Below the pieces are notes generated by a model. That model saw only the letters and a program-made list of their open reading frames with translations. It made no database searches and was not told where the DNA came from. Shown here piece after piece: positions 34,432 to 43,274 of a DNA stretch of 64,000 bases (position 1 is its first letter; the number at the start of each line of letters is the position of its first letter). This stretch comes from CAYZXL01 sp964482435. GTDB lineage: Bacteria; Auribacterota; JABMQX01. Both the position numbers and the translations under genes were made by a program. The stretch is taken from the NCBI GenBank assembly GCA_964482435.1, contig CAYZXL010000008.1, forward strand, positions 74,244 through 138,243. Reading direction: 5' to 3'.

Positions 34432-34926
34432 TTATTCGCTCACAAGGTTCGTCCACACCGCCCAATGGATTGGGCCGGTCTCCCGCGCGAAGTACTTGTT
34501 CACAATCCCGCCCATGAAGTGGTCGTCAATGGGCACCTCCAGCGCCATCCGGTGCACCTGTCCTGCTCGGAAAGCCCTGAGGTTTCCGCCGATTCCCTTC
34601 ACTCGCTGGTCTGCTGCTTCACGTCGGGGCTTGAATGGGTTGTAGTGGCCGACAAGAATCGTATCCGCATTCAATTGACCACGGTGAACTTTGATGACCT
34701 TATATTTCAGCACGGTAGCGTAGTTGTACAGCTCTCGCTTGAAGATGGCGCCTTCCGGGACCTCAAGCAGCTTCGCCGTCACCTCAGTCGTGCCGAGGCT
34801 CTTTACTTGTGCATCTTCGCCTTTGGCTGAGGGGCCGCCGGATTTCTTTCCGCAGGAAACGCAGACTACTCCTAACAGTAATGCGACGATTGCCAGGCTT
34901 TTTCCTCTGGACGCTTTGGTCGCCAT
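34432..34926 (-). CDS. small lipoprotein of unknown function
   Basis: 164 residues; I start at the ATG one base after the upstream stop (TGAAATG). The signal (LAIVALLLGVVCVSC) ends in a lipobox-like VCVSC-G, so the protein is likely lipid-anchored. The mature part is soluble, with YNYATVLKYKVIKVHRG and DTILVGHYNPFKPR. I recognise no family. A final aromatic segment (HWAVWTNLVSE) is conserved-looking. It lies between the TolB-like gene and algI, and its start is coupled to the former. A role in envelope or polymer assembly is inference from position. Confidence 0.6.
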   Translation of the reverse strand: MATKASRGKSLAIVALLLGVVCVSCGKKSGGPSAKGEDAQVKSLGTTEVTAKLLEVPEGAIFKRELYNYATVLKYKVIKVHRGQLNADTILVGHYNPFKPRREAADQRVKGIGGNLRAFRAGQVHRMALEVPIDDHFMGGIVNKYFARETGPIHWAVWTNLVSE

Positions 34927-34927
34927 T

Positions 34928-37051
34928 TCAGTCTCCCACATGTAGATTACTCGTCGGGTTACCCTCGGTCTTTTGGGGCGCCATTATCTCCGCGTAAGTC
35001 CAGTGCGGCTCCCACCCCCACGACAGGTCAAGCATCGGCCCGCGGCGGGCGCCGGGGTATTTCTTGAGCAACGACTCGCTCTGTCCGCCCACCACCGGTG
35101 CATCTCTCCAGCGTATGATTGCCATGCTTGTCTTCGAATTGTCCACTCTGCCGAGGTCTTCGACGCTTCGTGTGAAAAGCACATATTCTCCGTCCGGCGA
35201 GACGCAACCGCCGTACATGTGCCGCCCCTCCTCCGCGTAAATCAATCGCCTTTCTTTTCCATCGCCTTTCGTCACCCACAGCTCTGCCCAGCCTCCGATT
35301 TCGGGAATGATTCCTCGCGAATAGATGATCCACTCCGAGTCGGGCAGCCAGTCCGGCGTGCAGTTGTAACGGTCGGTCTCGCTCGCCGCATTAATCTCGC
35401 CCGTTTCCGCATTCAGGCGCCCGATGGTCCAGAACTGCCCAAGACCGTTCGCGGTCCCGGCAAACCATTTGCCGTCCGGCGACCAGACGAGTTGCTCGAC
35501 GATCCCCTTGCGAGCCAACCTCCGGACGACCTTTTTGCTCGAGAGGTCAACAATCTGGACTCCGCTTTTGTCGAGGCACGCAAGCTGGTTGCTCGATGGC
35601 CCCCACGAGGCCCACTGAAAGTCCTTTCCGTACACCACTGCGTTGTTGCCATCCGCATCGGCGACGACCAACTCGTACGTCCCGTAGGTGTTATTGTCCA
35701 TGAGCTCTGTATTGGGCATGCGGTAAGAGAACATCTTCTTCCCGTCGGGCGAGAATTTCACCCCGGCCTCGTTGTACTGCCGTGTATCGGTGATCTTCCG
35801 GCGGTCTGACCCATCCGGGCGCATCACGAAAAGGTCCCAGTCCCCCTCCTCGGTGGCGGCACTGAACGCAATCCAGCCCTTCCCACGAATCTCCCCGGCA
35901 AGCCGGCTGGGGGTATCGTCCGTGAGAGGTGAGAGCGCCTCAGACAAGCCGCCGGAGGCTTTCTCCTGTTGCTCGGCCGCCGAAGCTGACGCGTTCTCCG
36001 GTATCTCCGCAAACGTCCAGCACGGCTCCCAGCCGACGGGGAGCACCAGCACCGGGCCGCTTTTTGCCTCCGGGTGAAGTGCCCGCAATTCTTCGCTCCG
36101 TCCCCCGATGATTGGCGCGTCCGCCAGACACATCAAGCCCATCGGCGCACCCGAATTGCTCGGGTCACCATCCTCCCGCATATTGCCCGTGAACAAAACG
36201 TACTGTCCATCGGGCGAGACGTGTCCGCCGTAAACGTGTCGCCCATCTTCGCCATACACCAGGCCGCGAGTTTTCCCCTCGACATCTGCTCGCCACAACT
36301 GCGTCCAGCCCTGTCCGTTGTTCCCTTTCTGCCCCGGTGGACGAAACGAAAAAATCAGATTCTCGCTGTCGGGGAACCAGTCGGGCGTGCAGCAATCCAC
36401 GCGGCTTACCGCGTTGACTGCCCCCGTTGCTGCTTCCATCCGCGCGACACTCCAACCTGTGTCGAAAGAGTTTGCCACTCCGCAGAGCCATCTGCCGTCC
36501 CGCGACCAGCTCAGTTGCTGGAAGAAACCTCTCCGCTCGAGACCTCGCACTGCCTTGCGGCTGGCAATGTCAAAGAAAAAAATCCCCTTAATCGAGAGGC
36601 ACGCTATCCGCCTTCCATCTGGGCTCCAACTCGCCCAGGGATATTCACGGTCCTCGCCATAGACGTCCGGGTTGCTTCCGTCGGCATTCGCAACGACCAA
36701 CTGTCCTTGGGACCCGTAGTTATTGCCGTCAATTCTCTCGTCTCGGCTCAGCCGCCGATAGAGAAGCTTCCGACCATCGCGCGAAAACTGCGGCGCCGCC
36801 TCGTTATAGTTCGACGTGCGCGTGATGTTCCGCAGATCGGAGCCATCCGGACGACACAGGAACAAATCCCAGTCCCCTCTCTCCGAGCGCGCGGCAAACA
36901 CAATCCAGCCCTTTGCGCTCACCTCCTGGGCCAATGCTTCCGCCGCATCGTCTGGTCCCCGCGACGAAGAAAGACCCTGCCCTTCTTCCTCACCCCTCGC
37001 AACACTTAGCCCGACTGCTGCAAGCACCACGCTAATTGCATGCTTGAACAT
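34928..37051 (-). CDS. TolB-like beta-propeller protein with internal duplication
   Basis: 707 residues with a short N-terminal signal (AISVVLAAVGLSVARG). The body is two consecutive copies of a TolB/PD40-type propeller of about 310-330 residues. Copy one opens KGWIVFAARSERGDWDLF and copy two KGWIAFSAATEEGDWDLF. Shared landmarks are RPDGSD, SPDG blades, CTPDW-x-PDSE and WGWEP- or VGWEP-type ends (HWTYAEI / CWTFAEI). A low-complexity linker (SASAAEQQEKASGG) separates them. Propellers of this kind act as periplasmic binding scaffolds. The gene overlaps neither neighbour but is 1 base from the lipoprotein gene. Confidence 0.85.
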   Translation of the reverse strand: MFKHAISVVLAAVGLSVARGEEEGQGLSSSRGPDDAAEALAQEVSAKGWIVFAARSERGDWDLFLCRPDGSDLRNITRTSNYNEAAPQFSRDGRKLLYRRLSRDERIDGNNYGSQGQLVVANADGSNPDVYGEDREYPWASWSPDGRRIACLSIKGIFFFDIASRKAVRGLERRGFFQQLSWSRDGRWLCGVANSFDTGWSVARMEAATGAVNAVSRVDCCTPDWFPDSENLIFSFRPPGQKGNNGQGWTQLWRADVEGKTRGLVYGEDGRHVYGGHVSPDGQYVLFTGNMREDGDPSNSGAPMGLMCLADAPIIGGRSEELRALHPEAKSGPVLVLPVGWEPCWTFAEIPENASASAAEQQEKASGGLSEALSPLTDDTPSRLAGEIRGKGWIAFSAATEEGDWDLFVMRPDGSDRRKITDTRQYNEAGVKFSPDGKKMFSYRMPNTELMDNNTYGTYELVVADADGNNAVVYGKDFQWASWGPSSNQLACLDKSGVQIVDLSSKKVVRRLARKGIVEQLVWSPDGKWFAGTANGLGQFWTIGRLNAETGEINAASETDRYNCTPDWLPDSEWIIYSRGIIPEIGGWAELWVTKGDGKERRLIYAEEGRHMYGGCVSPDGEYVLFTRSVEDLGRVDNSKTSMAIIRWRDAPVVGGQSESLLKKYPGARRGPMLDLSWGWEPHWTYAEIMAPQKTEGNPTSNLHVGD

Positions 37052-37149
37052 CGCCGAAATCCCTCGACTGAACTCTTTGCTTTTGAGTGAACCGGATTAG
37101 CCCAAACGCCGATCGTTTCTTGAGCTCGCCGCTTGTTGTGCCGTTCGCG

Positions 37150-38601
37150 TCAGGAGATTGCCTTGATGCTGAAGAGTTGGCAGAACTCACGAAGCCGCCT
37201 GGCATAATTACCATAAAATATCGTCTGGTGCATCCCCTTGACGTCGCACGCATCGGCCACTTCATTGACGGCGATTTCCACGTTTGTGCGGCATCCGCCG
37301 GCAGGGGGCGTGTCGTGGCACTTCACGACTTTTCCGGAATAGACAATCATCTGCGGTTCCTCGCCCGTAAGATAGTGGGCGATAGTGACGTCCTGGTTTT
37401 GCCGCCAGAGGACCTGAGGAGCGACTCCGACGCCCGATTCTGCGTGATTTCTCAAGATGTAAGGCTCGCCGGAGACGCTTCTCCCGCCCAGCTTCGTCGG
37501 GCAGGTGCAATGGGCGCCGAAATAATTGTTGTTCTCGGTTTCGACAGAAGCGTTTTGCTGAAATCCGGGCCTGTCGAAGAGCTGCTGCACAAGCATCATC
37601 GTCAACGTCGCCCCGAGGTCATTTTGGCAGCCGGCGGCGATTCCTTCATCGCGCAAGCTCATGAAGCCCATGCAGGGGGGAGGGAAGACGCCCTGCCGGA
37701 TGCCACCGAGACAGTCCATCATGATGGCGTCGCCCTGTTCCGCCTGGAGGACCTGTTTGCAGGCGAGGTACGTTTTTGCCGAATCAACCACATCGGCGTC
37801 GGAAGGCTCAATGACCTTTTGAGCGTTCTTCGAATATGTCCGGGCGATGTCCCGCACGGCGTCGGTGGTTTGAATCCGGCTGAATTCGTCGGCGAATCTT
37901 CTTCGCGGCAGCTTCACGACTTGCACGCCCAGGCCGGGCACCGTCGTCAGTCCCGCTTCCTGCTCGGCGAGGCTGATGAGGCGGCTTTCTTTCATCCAGC
38001 GTGCGGTTCTAATCATTCTCATCCCATATTCGATTGCGTCAAAATTGTCGAGAGAGGAGATCAGGTAAACCCCGGGTTGCCGGTGAAGCTCGTTGATTTG
38101 CGGGTTGAGGAGGATGCCGAGAGTGGCGAGGATTACCGTCGGAATTCCTGTTTCTTTGAAGATGCGGTTGACGGGAGTCCATTCCGATTTCTTGAAGGGA
38201 ATCAGCAGCAAACCGTCGGGCGGTTGTTGTTTCACTTCGTTGATGAAACTGCCGACGCTCGCCTTGTCGCGCAACGGCTTTTCGCTCATGACGATTCGCA
38301 TGGCGAGCTTCCGGGAAATGGCTTCAATCCGGTTTGTGTACTCCTTCTGGCGCCCTTCGGCGTCGAAGCCCGCCCCCGGCCAACTGTAGTACCCTTCCTT
38401 TTTGAGAGACTCCGTCGAGGGATACAGAAATGCTCCTCGGACGGTCGCGATTCCTTTCCGAAGCGAGCTGCCCTCCGCACCGGAAACCGCCGAAAGGAAT
38501 CTTCTCGAACCGAATGCCATCCCGGCAGCGGTGGCGCCCAAACCCTGAAGAAAATCCCGTCGAGGCATCTTGAAGGAGTTGCCTGGTTCTGACCTTGTCA
38601 T
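37150..38601 (-). CDS. Tat-exported L-fucose isomerase-like protein
   Basis: 483 residues; ATG 38601 has AGGAGG 7 bases upstream. The N-terminus carries a twin-arginine motif in MPRRDFLQGLGATAAG. The rest resembles the FucI/AraA fold: the N-terminal half has VILATLGILLNPQI and VYLISSLDNFDAIEYGMRM; the C-terminal half has IAAGCQNDLGATLTMMLVQQL, then ENNNYFGAHCTCPTKL and the ending NEVADACDVKGMHQTIFYG. The Cys-x-Asn-Asp at the ligand loop and a His-Cys-x-Cys suggest metal binding. Export of an isomerase-like protein is unusual; it may be a sugar-binding or non-catalytic relative. It is probably the first gene of the cluster ending at 26447, though a 98-base gap separates it from the propeller gene. 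Confidence 0.7.
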   Translation of the reverse strand: MTRSEPGNSFKMPRRDFLQGLGATAAGMAFGSRRFLSAVSGAEGSSLRKGIATVRGAFLYPSTESLKKEGYYSWPGAGFDAEGRQKEYTNRIEAISRKLAMRIVMSEKPLRDKASVGSFINEVKQQPPDGLLLIPFKKSEWTPVNRIFKETGIPTVILATLGILLNPQINELHRQPGVYLISSLDNFDAIEYGMRMIRTARWMKESRLISLAEQEAGLTTVPGLGVQVVKLPRRRFADEFSRIQTTDAVRDIARTYSKNAQKVIEPSDADVVDSAKTYLACKQVLQAEQGDAIMMDCLGGIRQGVFPPPCMGFMSLRDEGIAAGCQNDLGATLTMMLVQQLFDRPGFQQNASVETENNNYFGAHCTCPTKLGGRSVSGEPYILRNHAESGVGVAPQVLWRQNQDVTIAHYLTGEEPQMIVYSGKVVKCHDTPPAGGCRTNVEIAVNEVADACDVKGMHQTIFYGNYARRLREFCQLFSIKAIS

Positions 38602-38892
38602 CGCTATTCCTCCTGGTTCATGAGAGCCTGGCAATTTACAGAATTCTGTAGCGGTGATTTCGCGAACTTCCCGCGGATGTGCGGCATTCTACCGTCGGGA
38701 ATAGGCCGAAAGCAACGAGCTTGATCCGGACTTGCACATGCCGCATCGCAACGCGGGGCAGTTACGAAGGCAGCGGTCCTCTTAGCGCCCTTGGCGTCTT
38801 CGCAAGAGGAAACAGGTAGCAGTGCTCATCACGCCAATCAGAACTCGCAGCCACCTGGCCAGAAAAGGTCAAGGCGAGGGCCCAGGTTTTTC

Positions 38893-39585
38893 CTACCGTT
38901 GGACGAGCGGGCCGGAGTGGAAGAGCGACGCGACGCCCGAGTAGAGGAAGAAACCACCCAGGAACAGTAGAAAAATCGCGCACAGGGCAATCAGGATGCG
39001 GTAGGTCTTGTTTGTGAAGAGCCTCCTGCCGGTGGCAATCATGAATGAGACAAACGTGTACCACACTAAGTCGGAGAGGATGTGTCCGACATAGAACGAA
39101 GAAAGGCTCAGACCGGAGGCAAGTCCTTTACTCGCGGCGAGCTTGTTGGCCTGGCCAATGAAAGCGAGGCCAGCAGTCGCCCACCACAACGGCCAGAAAG
39201 GATTGAAGAGGCTCGTCGCGATGCCGGACCAGACGGCTTTGAGTTTTCCCCCAGAGAGGTTCGCCCGCGAAGAATTCACCGTCGGCAGGACTGCCGTTCT
39301 GGCTTCTTTAATCATTCCGAGCGCCATAAGCCCCAGGACGAAACCCCCGACGAGAGATATGCACCCCAGAACACTTCTTTTCACGAGAAACTCGCCCAGG
39401 CCGAACCCCAACCCGAAAACCACCGGAAGCTCAAGAGAGGCATGTCCTAAGACGAGGAACGGCCCGAACCAGAAGCCGCTCTTTGCAACGCCCTTGATTG
39501 TTACTGCAAGCACCGGACCGGGCATCACCGCCCCTGAAAGACCCAGTACGAACGCCATCCCGAATATGCCGGCAAGTACGCCCAT
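38893..39585 (-). CDS. LysE/RhtB family exporter
   Basis: 230 residues with six predicted membrane segments. The opening VLGLSGAVMPGPVLAVTIKG has the LysE-family Pro-Gly-Pro signature, and NPFWPLWWATAGL fits the second conserved block. Members export amino acids or related metabolites. The C-terminus (LLFLGGFFLYSG) is a typical last helix. The gene starts 16 bases downstream of gltX on the same strand and is probably co-transcribed with it and polX. The substrate is unknown; amino-acid efflux is the family default. Confidence 0.88.
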   Translation of the reverse strand: MGVLAGIFGMAFVLGLSGAVMPGPVLAVTIKGVAKSGFWFGPFLVLGHASLELPVVFGLGFGLGEFLVKRSVLGCISLVGGFVLGLMALGMIKEARTAVLPTVNSSRANLSGGKLKAVWSGIATSLFNPFWPLWWATAGLAFIGQANKLAASKGLASGLSLSSFYVGHILSDLVWYTFVSFMIATGRRLFTNKTYRILIALCAIFLLFLGGFFLYSGVASLFHSGPLVQR

Positions 39586-39600
39586 GATTTGGTCGCCCTT

Positions 39601-41034
39601 CTATCCGACTGCCGACAGCTTCTCGATTGCCCGCCGGATTCGCGCGAGGCACCTCTCTTTACCAAGCACTGACATTGTCTGGAAAAGAGGTGGAGTGGCG
39701 GTGCTGCCGGTAACGGCGACGCGAATCATCATAAAGAGCGGCCCGGTTGACCAGCCAAGCTCCTCGACGAGCCTGCGCAGGGCTGTCTCAAGGGCCTCGA
39801 CGGAGAATTCCGGCATGTCGGAGAGCCTCGCCAGAACCTCCTGCAAAGCCCCCTTCGACTCGTCGGGGGAATGCTTCTTCCCGACGAGCAACGCCGAATC
39901 GTATTCCAGCTCGTCCCGGAAGAAGAAATCGGTCAGGGCAGAAGCCTCGTCGAGCCTCTTCAGTCTTTCCTGGATGAGAGGGATGATCTGGCGGAGGTAA
40001 TTCGGATCGGCCCCGGGAAGGTAAGGCGAGAGCCTCTCCTGGAGCTTTTCCGGCGGAAGGTTCCGGATGTAGCATCCGTTCAACCAGTTGAGTTTCTCGA
40101 TGTCGAAAATCGCGCCGGCGAGATTGACCGACTCGATGGAAAAGGCCTCGATCAGCTCGTCGAGCGAAAAGACCTCGCGTTCAGTTCCGGGCGACCAACC
40201 AATCAGCGCGAGAAAATTGACCATCGCTTCCGGAAGATAGCCCCGCTGCCGGTACATGCTCACGGAGGTCGGGTCTTTTCTCTTGCTCATCTTGCTCCGG
40301 TCGGGATTGAGAATCAGAGGAATGTGGCCATAGCGCGGAGGTGTGGCCCCCATCGCTTCCGCGAGAGCGATGTGCTTTGGCGTGTTGGAAATGTGGTCCT
40401 CGCCGCGAATGACGTGCGTGATTTTCATCTCGATGTCGTCAACGACGTTGCTGAGGTGGAAGATGAAATCGCCGTTCGGTCTCACGACGACGAAATCTCC
40501 GATGTCCGCTCCATCGAATTCGACCCTTCCGCGAATCATGTCGTCGAAGGCTATCTTCTTCTCGGGCATCCGAAAACGCATCGAGAAGGTTTTCCCCTGC
40601 GCCTTAGCGGCTTCTTGCTCCTGCTTCGACAACTGCGCACACTTCCCGGTGTAACGAGGGGGGAGTCTCAATTTGAGCTGCCTATCTCTTTCGGCGGCGA
40701 GTTCCGCCGGCGTGCAAAAGCAGGGATAGACGTGGTCGGCCTCGACGAGCTTCCGGAGATATGTTCGATATATCTCCTTCCTTTCCGACTGCCGATATGG
40801 CCCATAACCGCCGCCGATGTCCGGCCCTTCGTCCCAGTTCATCCCAAGCCAACGCAGCCCGTCGCAAATGTCCTGCTCGAACTCCTTGCGGCTTCGGGCA
40901 GCGTCCGTGTCTTCCACCCTCATCAGGAAGGTCCCGCCCTGCTTCCTGGCGAAAAGGAAGTTGAACAGCGCGGTTCGTGCCATTCCGACATGACACCGGC
41001 CTGTAGGGGCTGGTGCAATTCTCGTTCTCACCAT
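39601..41034 (-). CDS. gltX: glutamyl-tRNA synthetase
   Basis: 477 residues, normal for bacterial GltX. I chose the ATG at 41034, which has AGGAGG about 9 bases upstream, because MVRTRIAPAPTGRCHVGM is the usual N-terminus. Class I signatures: HVGM as the HIGH-equivalent and KMSKRKD as the KMSKS loop. A Cys-rich insertion (YPCFCTP ... YTGKCAQL) looks like a zinc site, and an anticodon-binding helical domain follows. It charges tRNA-Glu. It lies downstream of polX, 16 bases after its stop. Confidence 0.97.
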   Translation of the reverse strand: MVRTRIAPAPTGRCHVGMARTALFNFLFARKQGGTFLMRVEDTDAARSRKEFEQDICDGLRWLGMNWDEGPDIGGGYGPYRQSERKEIYRTYLRKLVEADHVYPCFCTPAELAAERDRQLKLRLPPRYTGKCAQLSKQEQEAAKAQGKTFSMRFRMPEKKIAFDDMIRGRVEFDGADIGDFVVVRPNGDFIFHLSNVVDDIEMKITHVIRGEDHISNTPKHIALAEAMGATPPRYGHIPLILNPDRSKMSKRKDPTSVSMYRQRGYLPEAMVNFLALIGWSPGTEREVFSLDELIEAFSIESVNLAGAIFDIEKLNWLNGCYIRNLPPEKLQERLSPYLPGADPNYLRQIIPLIQERLKRLDEASALTDFFFRDELEYDSALLVGKKHSPDESKGALQEVLARLSDMPEFSVEALETALRRLVEELGWSTGPLFMMIRVAVTGSTATPPLFQTMSVLGKERCLARIRRAIEKLSAVG

Positions 41035-41050
41035 TCTTTCGACTCTCCTC

Positions 41051-42775
41051 CTATCTGCCTTTGCCAATAGCCTTGAGGAGCCGGGCGAGGGGAAGGGTAC
41101 TGACCACATCGTTTGCCTCCAGCCAGGCTCGGCGGGCGGTGAATACGCCGTATTTCATCAATTCCAACTGGAATTTGGAATGGGCGTCCGTCGAGATGCA
41201 GATTTTTGCTCCCATTTCTTTTGCCATTTTAGCATCAACGTCCCTCAAGTCGAGGCGGTCGGGATAGGCGTTGATTTCGATGCAGACATTGTTGTCCACA
41301 GCGGCCCGGATGACTTCTTTCAGGTCAACCTTGTACGGCTCGCGCTCGAGGATAAGGCGGCCCGTCGGGTGACCGAGGAAATTCACGCTCGGGTTTTTGA
41401 GCGCACGGACGATTCGCTCGGTCATTTCCTTTTCTTCCATGGCGAAACGAGAATGAATGGAGGCGATGACCACCTCGCATTCCTTCAGGATGTCGTCGGA
41501 AAGATCGAGTTTTCCGTCCGCAAGGATGTCCACTTCGATGCCCTTCAGGACGTGGAATCCCGAAAGCTTCGCGTTGATTTTGTCAATTTCCTTTAGGTGG
41601 GCGGCGAGACGTTTCTCGTCGAGACCGTTTGCGATTCGCACGGCCTTTGAGTGCTCGGTGATGGCGACGTATTCGTATCCGAGCTGCCGAGCGGCTTCCA
41701 GCATATCGCCGATGTCGTCCTTGCCGTCGCTGGCTTTCGTGTGCATCTGCAAATCGCCGCGGATGTCCGACAGCTCTATCAGCTTGGGAAGCTTACCCTT
41801 CTCGGCGGCGTCAATTTCGCCTCGGTCTTCTCGAAGTTCCGGGGGGATGAGCGGGAGGCCGAGCACCTCATAAACATCTTCCTCTTCTTTCCCAGCAATC
41901 TTCTTTTCGGTCGAAATCTCAAACACGCCGTACTCACTGAGTTTCAAGCCGCGGTCATTGGCGCGGCTTCGGAGAGCGATGTTGTGCGCTTTGGAGCCGG
42001 TGAAGTACTGGAGACCCGAGCCAAAACTCGCGGGCTCCAAAACCCGCACGTCCACCTGCAACCCGCAGCCAAGCCGGATGCTCGATTTCGTTTCACCTTT
42101 TGCGATGACTTCCTCCACGTCGCTGTAAGTGGTGAACTTGTCCATGACGGGCGAATTCTTGTCGCAAGTAACGAGAATGTCGAGGTCGCCGATAGTCTCG
42201 CAACGCCGGCGAAGACTCCCCGAAGGCTCAATGCGCTTCACACCTTTCACCTTCTTCAAATACTCGACGAGAGCCTCTGCGTACGACAAACCGACCGAAA
42301 GCTTGAACCGCCCTAACCCGCGACGGAGGTTCTGGATGCCCTTGAGAAGTTTCTCCTCGCTCTTGGCGCCCATCCCGTCGAGCTCCCGTAGCTTTCCGGC
42401 TTTGGCCGCTTCTTCCAGCTTGTCGAGAGTGTCAATGCCGAGCTTGTCATAAAACAGCTTTGCCTTTTTCGGCCCAAGACCCTCGACGCGGAGGAGCTCG
42501 GGAAGGCCCGCCGGGACCTTGGCCATTTGCTCGTTGAGAAACTTGAGCTTCCCGGTCTGGACGATCTCGATGATTTTCTTGCTGATTCCCTCCCCGATGC
42601 CGGGAATCTCCTCTAAGTCGCGTCCAGTTTTGACCATCTCGTCGAGGCTGTCCGACATGTCGGCGAGGATTCTCGCGGCATTCCGATACGACCTGATGCG
42701 GAACGGATTATCGCCCTGAATTTCCAAAAGGTCGGCAATTCTGGCGAAGAAATCGGCAATCTGCTTATTTTCCAT
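41051..42775 (-). CDS. polX: family X DNA polymerase with PHP domain
   Basis: 574 residues, the usual length of bacterial PolX. I chose the ATG at 42775 (MENKQIADFFARIADLLE), which fits the family N-terminus and lies just downstream of a strong promoter. Regions in order: the 8-kDa-type HhH domain (LEEIPGIGEGISKKI; RVEGLGPKKAKLFY), the palm with GSLRRRCETIGDLDIL (Gly-Ser and the paired Asp), and a C-terminal PHP phosphoesterase (GDLQMHTKASDGKDD, EHSKAVRIANG, SIHSRF, STDAHSK). The protein would fill gaps in base-excision or end repair, and the PHP domain gives 3'-5' exonuclease in studied homologues. Its first codons and promoter are duplicated at 47.2 kb. Confidence 0.96.
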   Translation of the reverse strand: MENKQIADFFARIADLLEIQGDNPFRIRSYRNAARILADMSDSLDEMVKTGRDLEEIPGIGEGISKKIIEIVQTGKLKFLNEQMAKVPAGLPELLRVEGLGPKKAKLFYDKLGIDTLDKLEEAAKAGKLRELDGMGAKSEEKLLKGIQNLRRGLGRFKLSVGLSYAEALVEYLKKVKGVKRIEPSGSLRRRCETIGDLDILVTCDKNSPVMDKFTTYSDVEEVIAKGETKSSIRLGCGLQVDVRVLEPASFGSGLQYFTGSKAHNIALRSRANDRGLKLSEYGVFEISTEKKIAGKEEEDVYEVLGLPLIPPELREDRGEIDAAEKGKLPKLIELSDIRGDLQMHTKASDGKDDIGDMLEAARQLGYEYVAITEHSKAVRIANGLDEKRLAAHLKEIDKINAKLSGFHVLKGIEVDILADGKLDLSDDILKECEVVIASIHSRFAMEEKEMTERIVRALKNPSVNFLGHPTGRLILEREPYKVDLKEVIRAAVDNNVCIEINAYPDRLDLRDVDAKMAKEMGAKICISTDAHSKFQLELMKYGVFTARRAWLEANDVVSTLPLARLLKAIGKGR

Positions 42776-42842
42776 TGTCCCGAACCTCGGTTGATAACTC
42801 GTGTGGGTGCGGGGGCGAACGCTTCGTCGCCCTTCGCAAGCG

Positions 42843-42870
42843 ATGCTACCAGAACGGCCTGAGCTGTCAA
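42843..42870 (-). promoter_or_regulatory. sigma70-type promoter of polX
   Basis: On the minus strand TTGACA (42865-42870), 16-base spacer, TAGCAT (42843-42848), 67 bases before the polX ATG. The same layout recurs at 47234-47261. Confidence 0.65.
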
Positions 42871-43011
42871 GAAAAACGGACGGTTCGGACCGAGGGACAC
42901 CTTTGGCCCTGCCGGTCTGGGCGCCCCGGGTGGTTGGGTCTTGGGCCCGGGTTCCATGATGTCGTGTGGAGGAACGCCGGAGTGGTTTTATCAGATATCG
43001 GGCGAAAGGGG

Positions 43012-43041
43012 TTGACACGGCACCCGCAGGTTTGAAATAAT
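43012..43041 (+). promoter_or_regulatory. sigma70-type promoter for the 43-47 kb gene run
   Basis: TTGACA (43012-43017), 18-base spacer, AATAAT (43036-43041). It points at the zincin-like gene 230 bases downstream; the intervening leader has no gene. The 499-base gap 42776-43274 is otherwise empty. Confidence 0.5.
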
Positions 43042-43274
43042 ACTCACGTCTGGCGTCTTGCGGCGCACGTCTGCCGGCGGAGACGAGCGCGTGGTGACGA
43101 AGTTGCAGGCCGGGGGCGCATTTTCTACACTTGGTTTTTGCAGGGTGTTGCGCGCCGACCTTATTATGGGCCTCTCTCCACAAGTGGGTGTGGGATTGCC
43201 CTCGAAATGGTTGTTCTGAGCAACCCAGGCCGCGGGGGTTGAGTGAGCCGCTGCAGTGCTGGGGGGTGACAAAC

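Noticed and set aside
37087..38592. Long plus-strand ORF (501 codons) opposite the Tat isomerase-like gene
   Set aside because: Antisense to a gene with a Tat signal and ribosome site; the translation has no recognisable domain.
39871..41070. Long plus-strand ORF opposite gltX
   Set aside because: Antisense to an unmistakable glutamyl-tRNA synthetase.
43131..43274. Extended N-terminus for the zincin-like protein
   Set aside because: The extension would put 48 Cys/Trp-rich residues before a normal membrane segment; ATG 43275 gives a better start.
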